Assembly: GCA_028751875.1 (NCBI GenBank)
Contig: CM054140.1
Location: 28,629,685-28,693,684, forward strand
Length of the DNA: 64,000 bases
Direction: 5' to 3'
Source: Rapana venosa
Taxonomy: Eukaryota; Mollusca; Gastropoda; Neogastropoda; Muricidae
The notes beneath the pieces are model-generated. The model made no database searches and was not told the origin of the DNA. It saw only the letters and a list, made by a program, of their open reading frames with translations. The translations under genes and the position numbers were made by a program. Positions 1 to 10,700 of this stretch are shown in pieces. The first letter of the stretch is position 1, and the number at the start of each line of letters is the position of its first letter.

Positions 1-525
1 TTTGATACTTTAGCAAGATATTTAGCCACATAGGTGATATGTTTAAAATCAACTTGTTCCAGTCTGAAAACTCATATAAGAAGCGGAGGTAACACAAGCC
101 TGCGTTTTCCTAATACCCCCCTCTCTCCTCCTCCTCTTCTTCTTCTCCTTTTTCGCTGAATGTACTCATTGCCTCTGATGACTTATAGCATCTGATTTCT
201 GCTTCTTTGTTGTTTAAAAAAGCAATCAAGTTATTAAGGCCTAATTATACTCTTCCTCTAGATACTACTTTTTCTTTTTAAAAATGTTGGAACATTCTGT
301 TACCAAAATGAACTTTAAAATATACATTCATACGTACGTCTTCCCTTTGGCGTAAACAACAGATTTATATGATTTTCCATCAATGAATTTTTGTTTTCGT
401 TCTTGGCCTAGAGCTCCCAGTTCCCCAATGGGGAGGTTTTGTGTATGCCTAGAGGACTGTTTGTGCTCCCAAAAAGCAACTTAACAAACATTGAAAAGTG
501 ACATCACAAAACCATGAAAATCAAC
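1..525. other. No gene seen
   Basis: AT-rich, apparently unique sequence with a short CT-rich patch near 118-152. No coding or RNA feature is supported. Confidence 0.6.
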
Positions 526-605
526 ATCAAAGCCTTTATTTTTCTTTAGAGAGTTGCAAGAACAACACACACACGCGCGCGCGCGCGCACGCTCACACAC
601 ACACA

Positions 606-649
<44 letters not shown>

Positions 650-760
650 ACACACACACACACATTTTCAGCACCAATCCTTACTCCCACCCCACCCCAC
701 AATCTCTCAATACATCAACATCAAAGCCTTTATTTTTCTTTAGAGAGTTGCAAGAACAAC

Positions 761-817
<57 letters not shown>

Positions 818-919
818 GCTCACGCGCGCGCCGCGCGCGCACGCACACACACACACACACACATATTTTTAGCACCAATCCTTACTCCCACCCCACCCCA
901 CAATCTCTCAATACATCAA
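526..919. repeat. Tandem duplication (about 190-200 bases) containing (CA)n
   Basis: Copy 1 at about 526-715 and copy 2 at about 716-919 share the same left part (CAAAGCCTTTATTTTTCTTT and GAGTTGCAAGAACAAC) and right part (CAATCCTTACTCCCACCCC). The (CA)n/(CG)n core differs in length between them. The flanks are nearly identical, so the duplication is recent. Confidence 0.9.
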
Positions 920-925
920 ATCGAC

Positions 926-1533
926 CCAGTTAGTTGGTGCTAACCCCTGCATTATCCTTACGATCCTAATTCACACACTAGACTACACATTCACACAAGC
1001 ACGGCATGGTCTAAAGGGATAAATGTAACAAGGTTGACACTTTCATAACCCTACAGGCCTACCTACCTACCCCGCTAACTTTAACCGAGTCATCAAACAT
1101 CAACGTGTGACAGCCATATTTTGTCCATACGGTTTCATATCGATAATAAGGTAAACGCACAGCCTATGCATAGCTGAGTTAAGAGTCGCCTTGAGGAGGA
1201 AAGGCATACCAGTATGAATTAAGTACTGAAATCCTCTCTAAATCTTCAGACTGGATTAGTTATAGCCTCGTATGACATTAAAAAACATAAAAAAATCCAT
1301 AGCAGCTTAACGGCTTATCTTTGCACATAAACTTAGTGATATAGCCTACTATTAAAAGGAGTTAGTGTTTGACCTCTTTTATCAAGTCTGTGCCTAGGCT
1401 ATAATGGTTCGTAGACTGGTCCAGGCAATGGCCTTGAAATCGTGAAATATAATGTTTTATTATAATTCAGTGATCATTAGGGTCGCGTGTCCATCCTCTC
1501 TCTCTGTCCTCTCTCTCTCTCTCTCTCTCTCTC
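926..1533. other. No gene seen; short (CT)n at 1496-1533
   Basis: Single-copy-looking sequence with no supported ORF. It ends in a CT microsatellite that abuts the following SINE head. Confidence 0.6.
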
Positions 1534-1858
1534 TAGCCTGGTGGTTAGAGTGATGTATTCGTGATCTGTTGACCCGTGTTCCATTCTCGTTCAAGAGGAT
1601 TTTTCCTCTCGAGTTAACATCAGTGCAAACTCCACTCTCCCCCAAAAGTCCTTCGGATGAGACTATAAACCGAGGTCCCGTGTGCGAACGCACGCACAAC
1701 ATCTTGCGCACACGTTAAAACCCGTTCCGCTTTTCGGAAGAGTAGGCCATTGTGTGCGGTGGGAATGGATGACAAAATGTACAAAACTGCATATACACGA
1801 GGACTGGATAAAAAAAGCACATGAATACTAATTCCATTGTCCTCGATATAAAAGAATG
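1534..1858 (+). mobile_element. tRNA-headed SINE, family A
   Basis: Head TAGCCTGGTGGTTAGAGTG resembles a tRNA A-box and a degraded B-box follows near 1575. The body contains GGATGAGACTATAAACCGAG and GAGTAGGCCATTGTGTGC, and the 3' end GGACTGGATAAAAAAAGCAC then ATATAAAAGAATGAA. The same sequence recurs at many places in this window in both orientations. Confidence 0.85.
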
Positions 1859-1861
1859 AAT

Positions 1862-2018
<157 letters not shown>

Positions 2019-2439
2019 CGGACAGGTTAAGTACTGATTTACAGCACAACCGTCTCTCACATCAGTTAAAAACAACACAACCCTCTCTTGAATCGGTGAA
2101 AGTAATGTGTAAAATTACCATTTATCATGAGTCGACTTGAAAATTGCTGTTTCAATGCAGCTTTTGATAAGGGAATATGTGTGTTATTAAACACACACAC
2201 ACACACACACGTTTTTGTTTTTGTGTTTTTTGCTTTTGTTTGCTTGTTTTTTCATTTTGTTTATTTTCTTCATTTGTCTGTATGACTTGAGCTTATGTTA
2301 TACTGTCTTGATTTGCTTTATCATGTTTTGTTAGTCTGGATTTATATTAAAAAAATTCTCCATAGATTTTTGTCCTCAACATGTGTGAACATTGTATTTT
2401 GATGATGTCAGATTTCTTTATTTTCTTTTTTTTGTGAGG

Positions 2440-2516
2440 GCAGGATGAAAAAAAAGTTGTATAAACTTAATCTTTTACCCTCAATAAAGATCATTTTGAC
2501 TTGACTTGACTTGACT
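2440..2516 (+). mobile_element. Possible retroelement 3' end with (TTGAC)n tail
   Basis: CAATAAAGATCATTTTGAC is followed by repeated TTGAC units, a form typical of non-LTR element 3' ends. No coding part is attached. Confidence 0.4.
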
Positions 2517-2601
2517 TCACACACACACACACACACACACACACATAAACACACACACACACATACACACACACACACACACATACACACACACACACAC
2601 A

Positions 2602-2635
<34 letters not shown>

Positions 2636-2654
2636 ACACATAAACACACACACA

Positions 2655-2700
<46 letters not shown>

Positions 2701-2755
2701 GCACAAACACCCACACCACACCAAACCACACCACCACACACACACACACACCAAA
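2517..2755. repeat. (CA)n microsatellite
   Basis: About 240 bases of (CA)n with scattered TA and CG interruptions. Confidence 0.97.
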
Positions 2756-2779
2756 CAGACGAATAAAAACAAACAACTG

Positions 2780-3600
2780 TCCCCGGACAGCGCAACAAAG
2801 GTACTTTTGATCATGAAAATAGCAATGTTGCTGTTATGTCAGGAGAAAAGCATGCATGCCAGCAGTGAAAACAGTAATTATGATTCTGGATGGTAGATCT
2901 ACATCTTTATTGTAGATGTCAGGGTAATTTAGGACGAAAGATAATGGGTAGGCCTACCAAGTTAACTGTTGCTGCAACTCCTTGTTAAAAAACGTGGCAT
3001 CGGCATATTTTCTGACAAAAGAAAAACTTTCTTTTGTTGGCATGTAGTCGTTTTTCTACTGAACTTTTATGACAATATTTTCTTTCTTTGTTTCTTTCCA
3101 TTTTTCCAAAGTGAATATACTTTTGATAACTTTTGACATAGCCCATCTGTGTCTTAAGCGCTTTTGTGAATTTTGTGCACAAGTTATTGGCCAAAGTTTG
3201 TTTTAGAGTAATCGTCCTTGAACAGTTCTGCTTTTGTTATCGTTTTTCTAGTCTTGAAGGCTGGTCGGAATTTGAGCTTCAAATTTGTGAAGACGGACAA
3301 CAATTTTTGGTTTCTGTGAAGAATCCACGTGGCTAAAGACAATTGAACTTCGATAACAAGTTTAGTGAGACTGTCGAATAAGATATTTACTCCAGTCCAT
3401 GCCGGATTTTTCAACATTTAGGCAACTTTGTCCAGGTAAACGTTTTTCATGTGTTAAGACAGTTTATTCATTCAAAGCAGAGCGCATATAAAATTTGTTC
3501 ATGTCTTACACATTAGCCAAATCTGGCGCACCCTTTAAAATAAAAAGGCTGGATTTTAGTTTAATACACAAAACATGGGACCTAGGTCCTACACAAAACA
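2780..3600. other. No gene seen
   Basis: Mostly unique AT-rich DNA. Short ORFs on the minus strand (2985-3417) have no recognisable domain. Confidence 0.55.
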
Positions 3601-3612
3601 TGGGACCTACAC

Positions 3613-3613
<1 letters not shown>

Positions 3614-3675
<62 letters not shown>

Positions 3676-3731
3676 ACACACACGACACACCACACTTACA
3701 CACACACACACACACACACACTCACACACAC

Positions 3732-3770
<39 letters not shown>

Positions 3771-3773
3771 TAT
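3614..3773. repeat. (CA)n microsatellite
   Basis: Long CA run with TA and GA interruptions. Confidence 0.97.
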
Positions 3774-3789
3774 GTTCCTTCTCTCTCTC

Positions 3790-3932
3790 ATGGTGGTTAG
3801 AGCATTGCAGTGTGTGATCTGCCAGCTTGTGATTGAACTATATTCAGTTTTCAAGAGGATTTTACCCCCTACACTTAACATCAGTGCTGACTCCCCACCC
3901 CCCAAAAGTCCTTCCCATGAGGCTATTTCAGT
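3790..3932 (+). mobile_element. SINE family A, truncated
   Basis: TGGTGGTTAGAGCATTGCAG head, AACATCAGTGCTGACTCC and AAAAGTCCTTCCCATGAGG body; the 3' half has been replaced by (CA)n at 3938-3997. Confidence 0.75.
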
Positions 3933-3937
3933 ATCCT

Positions 3938-3952
3938 TGCACACACACACAC

Positions 3953-3997
<45 letters not shown>
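3938..3997. repeat. (CA)n microsatellite
   Basis: Nearly pure CA run following the truncated SINE. Confidence 0.95.
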
Positions 3998-3998
<1 letters not shown>

Positions 3999-4199
3999 CT
4001 TACATGGTATTGCACTCACTGGGCTTTAGTGTCTTCACACACTGCTAAGAAGTGGACACTTGCAGTGTGAATGTTGTAAAATATAGTGCAGTTTACATGT
4101 ATAGCACACGTGTGCACTGAGGTCTATGTTTATGTGGACTCTTCCAGCGATCTCTGGATTTCAAACAAATTGGAAAAGTCATGAAATTGTGCTTGGACA

Positions 4200-4376
4200 C
4201 ACACGTGTTGGTGACTTTGCTCACATGCACGCATCCACACACAGACACACACACACACACAATCATCATCCTATGCACATACACACACATGCATGCACGC
4301 ATGCACACACACACTCACACACACACACATGCACACACACATATATATGGCTTATATGCATACACACACACATGCA

Positions 4377-4414
<38 letters not shown>

Positions 4415-4425
4415 CTCTCTCTCTC
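4200..4425. repeat. (CA)n/(TGCA)n/(TC)n compound microsatellite upstream of FGGY exon 1
   Basis: Alternating purine-pyrimidine tract ending about 110 bases before the exon 1 acceptor. Confidence 0.95.
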
Positions 4426-4537
4426 TCATACTTACATTCGAACAACCCACACAATTTATTTTCTTCAGTATATGCATGTCGATGCTGTTTATTAAAAAAT
4501 GTCTTCTCTTCTTCTTTTTTATTACTTGTTTTTACAG

Positions 4538-4740
4538 GTTTCTCATCAGAGGGGAAGTGAAAAATGGCGTACTATATTGGCGTGGACGTTGGCACAGCCA
4601 GTGTGCGGGCAGCCCTAGTGTCCAGCAAGGGGGCAGTGGTGCAGACAGCTGTGGAGCCAATAGAGATTCATAACCCTCAACCCCACTACTATGAGCAGTC
4701 TTCAGAGGACATATGGAGAGCGGTCTGCATTACTGTTAGG
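4538..4740 (+). CDS. FGGY: FGGY exon 1 (start codon at 4564)
   Basis: A pyrimidine-rich tract ending in TTTTTACAG at 4537 looks like a real 3' splice site, so the exon probably begins at 4538 with 26 bases of 5' UTR and at least one unseen non-coding exon lies upstream. The ATG at 4564 (context AAAAATGG) opens [11 protein letters not shown], the expected N-terminus of the kinase. The donor GTAAGG is at 4741; phase 0; residues 1-59. Confidence 0.9.
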
Positions 4741-7700
4741 GTAAGGACGTGATAAATGCAGGTCAGAAAAAAAGCTTTTCTAACTGTTCAAGACTTCAGG
4801 ACTCGAGACTACTTTAATGTCTCAACAAGAGAAATTATAAGTGGCATTTTAAAATTAGAATTACCCAGTATGCATTATTAAACAATACAGATTAAGAAGT
4901 AATATATAATAACTTAAAAGCTGACAACACTCTACGTCACACACACACACACACACACACACCCACACGTGCTCAGACACACACACATGCACGTGTGCAC
5001 ACACACACACCAATAAGGGTTAAGAGCAGCAAGCGAAATTATAACAGTCAACACACCGATTATTTAAACCCATCTCATGAAATATATGATTAGCATAATC
5101 AATACTGAAAAGCTAAAGGCATTTCCACTGACAAAACCCACGTGCTTTCACAACATGCTTTCATCAAGGTGCACTGGCTTGTACTGTGAATTACAGGTTG
5201 GAAGGTCGTGGGCTTGAATCCCATAAAACTGTTGAAAGTCTTAAGTGATTGGGTTTTTTTATGACTTCTACCTGGAATGACTTTGTTCTGGGCTCTTTGG
5301 GAAGCGTGGGATTACACAAAGCCGTGTATCATCCATTTACAGATGTCACTGATGATGAGAGTGAAGCTCAAACCATTTATTGAACAATGGCAGGTGCTTG
5401 TATCTCTGTGACACGGTTGATGCTAGGACATGTCATGATGGGAAGCGTAGAGTACAGCCTCTCATGAAGTCCCAAAACTGGTACTCCTCAAAAGCATCAT
5501 TGCAACATCATCCTTATCATTGTCCACTGTCATGCTATAAAAAACAGAAAAATGTCTGATTTGATGGCCCCTGTTGCTCTGGTTTCTTATTGACCTCAGT
5601 TTCAGTTTCTTGTAAATACAAACTTGTATGCCTGTAGGGAATTCATGTCAAAGACATCAGGGTCTGGAGATTTCTGGGAGACTATTACTTGAGGAAAGTT
5701 GTGAGAGTCACAACTATGTATGAGAGGACATCTTTGTTTGTTTGTTTGTTCCTCAACGACAGCTCTGAGAGAGAGAAGGGGGTGAGAGATAAAGAGAGAG
5801 AGTGTGTGTGCGCACACACACGCGTGCATGTGTTCATAGACAGGGAGAGAGAAAGAGACTTAGAAAGGCAAAGGAGCGAAAAAAATTATCAAAGCTTTTA
5901 TTAAATGAATACTCATACTTTCAGCATCACTAAATTCTATGTGGAAAAAACAAGAAATCTACAGAGCAAAGAATCTGATAAGATTGGGGTTTTTATTTTT
6001 ATAAGTTAGGCATAATGAAGATAGGTAAGATTCTGATTTAAAAATAAAAAAATGTGCTCAATATATTCCAAATATGATCAGAAAAAAAAGACAACTGAAT
6101 TTTGCATGATGCACCAATTTAAAAAAAAACAAAGTTTATTCATGTTTATTTTTATCATGTTTATTCCTTTGCCAATTTTGTTTTTTGTTTGTTTTGGTTC
6201 CAGAAAGTGGTGACGGAGAGTGCGGTGGTGTCGCCGGAGGTGAAGGGGATAGGCTTTGATGCCACCTGCTCCTTGGTCAGTCTGGACGCTGACTTCCAGC
6301 CTGTCTCCTGCAGCACCACAGGTCAGGGAGAGTGTTCTCCCCTGCTCCTCTCCGGTGCAGGAGGCCTGTCAGTGTAAATACTATCCCCATCTTCTGGAAA
6401 CTCTGATTTCTGGTTTCTCTTCAACTAACGAGAAAATCTTTCACCTTTGGAAACTCTGTGCTATGAATTTTCGCTTTTTTTCCCCCTCTCTTTCTTTCTA
6501 CCTTGTTCTTTTTTGTTCCGTCTTGTGTATTTTCTGTCTTTATGGTCCATTCTCCTGCCTCTTTTTGTTTTTCTCCCCCCCACAGAAAGATTAGAAAGGT
6601 AACAATTCTCTCCCATGCCGAAGTTGAAGTTGGATGCACTGGTCATTTGTCATTTTTCAGTGCCAGCAGTTCTCAATTTTTGATTAGCTCTGTAGTTCGC
6701 CAGTGCAAGCAATTTTCAGTTTCAGATTCAGATTATTCTGTTTAAATGCTACTGATTTTCAGTTTCATATTTGCACTATGGTGTATTAATACAAGGAATA
6801 TTTCTAGTTTGAGATTTGTTTGTCTTTTTGTTTTGTTTTGATCCTCAGCTAGAGCTCTGAGGATCACTGCTGGTGAGACATTCATATTTGTTCTATATAT
6901 GCTGGAAAAAAGAGATTATGAGTAAAAATGCTTTTCATATCTTTCTCTCTCTGCTAGGGATTAGTCTTATTCATAGAGACGGTTGTCAATTGTGTGTGTG
7001 TGTGCATGCATACATGCATGCATGTGTTCATACGCGCATGTGTGTATTTTCTGTTACTGTACAGGTGATGACCGTTACAACATCATCATGTGGATGGATC
7101 ATCGCGCGGAGAAGGAGGCTGCTACGATCAACTCCACAAAGCACGAGGTTTTGCGTTACTATGGCGGAGTCATGTCACTGGAGATGCAGCCTCCCAAACT
7201 GCTGTGGTTGAAGAAGGTGAAGCAGACTTCTGCTTTCTGCAGAATCAGGTTTCATTGGTTCATCTAAACAAATTTGGGGGGGGGGGGGGGGGGGGGGGGT
7301 GTGATGTTAGTGTCTTTTTGGTTACTTTTGTGTTTTAAGACAAATTGCTGTCCTGGACTAAAAGAGGAGGCTTAGTCCTTTGGATTTTCTATTTCAGATT
7401 ATTGTAGTTTTTTTTTCGTCAGCTAGTATCTTTTGTTGAAATCTGATCTTCGGTTTTTTTGTGTGTATGTGTGTGTGTGTGTAGAATTTTTTTGCTTTGT
7501 GATATATTTTGAAAGCATCTCCCAGCTTTGAATTAGTAGTCAGACCTGGTTGTGGCTTCACTATGAATTCATGAATTAACCAGTGTGATCAAATAACTTA
7601 AGAATAAAATGTCATGTTTGTGCATTTCTGGGTGGGTGGGTGGGTGGAGGGGTCTGTATAGGTGTACCGTAGACTTAGTCAGAAGTAAGGAGCCACACAT

Positions 7701-10700
7701 TCAGGTGTCATCCACTTCAAGATGCATATTGGAAATGTTGGTCAACATTTTTTTTTGAGGGGGAGGGGAGCAGGGGGAGATAGTGAAACAAGAGAGATTT
7801 AATAAAAAAAATTAAAAGCCTGTTTAGATTCATGCATTGTTCCATCGTCCGCAAAATGTGTGGTACAGTGATAAAAGAGTTGTGTGGTTGTGTTGTCTTT
7901 TTGACAGCATTTGCCGGAGCAGTGGAAGAAAATGGCTCACCTGTTTGATTTGCCCGATTTCCTCACGTGGCGGGCAACAGGGAGTCTCAGCAGGTACGTG
8001 TGCTTGTGGGGGAGAAATTTATTTTCGGTTTATGCACATTTATTGATCATCATTTCTATGCCGATGATACTCAACTTCAGTGCAGCGATACTGTTGAAAA
8101 CTTCCCTTCCCTCCTGACAAATATGTCCTACTGCCTTCAAGACATTCAAAACTGGATGACTCAGAACAAGTTACAACTTAATGCCGATAAAACCGAAGCC
8201 ATGCTCATAGGGACCCAACATAAACTTTCCTCTATCACAAAAACTTCAATAGAATTCGGCAATACGTCAGTTCCTTTGTCAAACTCTGTGAAGTATTTAG
8301 GAGTAGTTCTTGACAACACACTCTCTATGAAAAAGTTCATCACCCAGACCTGCCAGTCTTGCTACTATCAATTACGGCGCATAAGCACGATTCGCAAGTA
8401 TCTGTCCACTGATGCAACTTCCAAGCTTGTCACATCTCTTATTCTTTCACGTTTAGACTACTGTAATTCTCTTTTGGCTGGCCTACCAGCATCATCTATC
8501 CACTCTCTTCAACGCATACAAAACTCTGCAGCTCGACTGGTCCTAAGAAAGAAAAAATCTGAACACATCACTCCTCTTCTGCGATCTCTTCACTGGTTGC
8601 CTGTCTCACAAAGACTGGAGTATAAAATCAATACCCTCTGTTTCAAATGTCTCCACAAATCTGCACCCTCTTATCTCTGTAACTGTCTTCACCTGTACAC
8701 TCCATCCCGTTCCCTTCGTTCAGCCACAGATACTTTGTGCTTTCGAACACCAGATTCAAACAAACCACTGTTGGCCGTCGCTCCTTCTCTGTTTCTGGTC
8801 CATCCACCTGGAATGACCTCCCTCTTTCACTTCGTCAAAAGCCTTCACTTGATTCCTTCAAATCCAGCCTCAAAACACACTTATTTCCTACCTGAGACTT
8901 TCCCCCCACATATCTGTCCCTAATTTTCAACAGCATCTTTCACCTTCTAAGTGTTGTTCTGTGTGTGTGTGTGTGTGTGTGTGCGTGTGCGTGCGTAGTG
9001 CGCGCGCATGGATTTGAAATCTGTTGCTCATTATGTTTAAGGAGAGTTGCATGCCTGTAAATGATTGAGTGCAAGCGCTTCGATTTGTTTGTTTTTTACA
9101 AGATTCAGCGTTATATAAATTCCATATATTATTATTATTATTATTTATTGCGAGAGAAATCTGATTTCAGTTTATGCACATTTATTGCGAGATAAATTTC
9201 AGTTTATGCACATTTATTGCGAGATAAATCTTATTTCAGTTTATAATAATAATAATAATAATGTATGGAATTTATATAGCGCTGAATCTTGTAAAGCAAC
9301 AAATCAAAGCGCTCAGATTAATTTTTATTCTTTATTTTTAAAATAATTTTTTAAAATTTATGCGTGTGTATGCGGTTTTTTAAATTTTGTCATCTGTTCC
9401 CACCGGCACACAATGGCCTACTCTTTCGAACAGCAGAACAGGATTTAACGTGTGCGCAAGATGTTATCCATGCGTTTGCACACGGGGCCTCGGTTTATAG
9501 TCTCATCCGAAGGACTTTATGCACATTTATGGGAGATAAATTTCAGCTCAGTGTGTGCACATTTATTGCGAGAGAAATTTAATTCCAGTTTATACACATT
9601 TATTGCAAGAGAAATCTTCTTTCAGTGTATGCACATTTATGAGAGAGAAATTTATTTTCAGTTTATGCACATTTATTGCGGGAGAAATCTTATTTCAGTT
9701 TATACACATTTATTGCAAGAGAAATCTTATTTCAGTTTATGCACATTTATTGGAGAGAAATTTCATTTCAGTTTATACACATTTATTGCGAGAGAAATCT
9801 TATTTCAGCTTATGCACATTTATCGGAGAGACATTTTCTTTCAGTTTATACACATTTATTGCAAGAGAAATCTTATTTCAGTTTATGCAAATTTATTGCA
9901 AGAGAAATCTTATTTAATTTTATGCACACTTATGGGAGAGAAATTTATTTTCTGTTTATACACATTTATTGCAAGAGAAATCTTATTTCAGTTTATGCAC
10001 ATTTATTGGAGAGAAATTTCATTTCAGTTTATACACATTTATTGCAAGAGAAATCTTATTTCAGTTTATGCACATTTATGGGAGAGACATTTTCTTTCAG
10101 TTTATACACATTTATTGCAAGAGAAATCTTATTTCAGTTTATGCACATTTATTGCAAGAGAAATCTTATTTAATTTTATGCACACTTATGGGAGAGAAAG
10201 TTCTTTTCAGTTTATGCACATTTATATGGGAGAGAAATTTCAGTTCGGTTCATGCACATGTATAGGAGAGAAATTTCAGTTCAGTTTATGCACATTTATT
10301 AAAGTAAACTTTCTGCTTTTTTCAAAACCTTCCAGAAATGTTGTCTTTTATTTTATTAAATTTAAAAAAAACAAAAAACTTTTGTCTTAAGAAAAAACAC
10401 TGTAAAATAAAAGATAAAGAAAAAAGAAAAAGGAACCCCCCCCAAAAAAAGTGTAAGAGTGGATGACAAAAAAATATAGTTAAAAAAACACATGTATGCA
10501 CACTGGCGTTGCATTTAGACATCGTCCCTGAAGTTAGAATGTGGCTACCTTAATGGTGAGAAAACGGTGGTATATGCAAAAATCACGATCACTGGTGAAA
10601 AAAGATATGTAAGTTGGTCTTGGGTTTGTTGATTGGTTACAGCGTTGGACTCATACTGTGACTGTAATGGGAAGTGTGAGTTGAACTCTCTCCCAAGACA

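Larger units (their letters stand above)
9150..10310 (+). repeat. Minisatellite in FGGY intron 4 (unit about 34 bases)
   Basis: Units read GAGAAATCTTATTTCAG then TTTATGCACATTTATTG, in alternating variants (TTTATACAC with GCAAGAG, TTTATGCAC with GGAGAG), giving a higher-order period of about 70 bases. It is interrupted by a SINE tail (9243-9330) and a SINE fragment (9357-9521). Each unit contains an acceptor-like TTATTTCAG. Confidence 0.92.

Noticed and set aside
4126..4560. Plus-strand ORFs upstream of FGGY (His/Thr-rich)
   Set aside because: They are (CA)n translations. The pyrimidine-rich acceptor at 4537 shows that this is intron or flank.
9452..10390. 312-codon plus-strand ORF, Phe/Ile-rich
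   Set aside because: Read-through of the intron 4 minisatellite and a SINE fragment. A secreted or membrane protein was considered but the repeat explains it.
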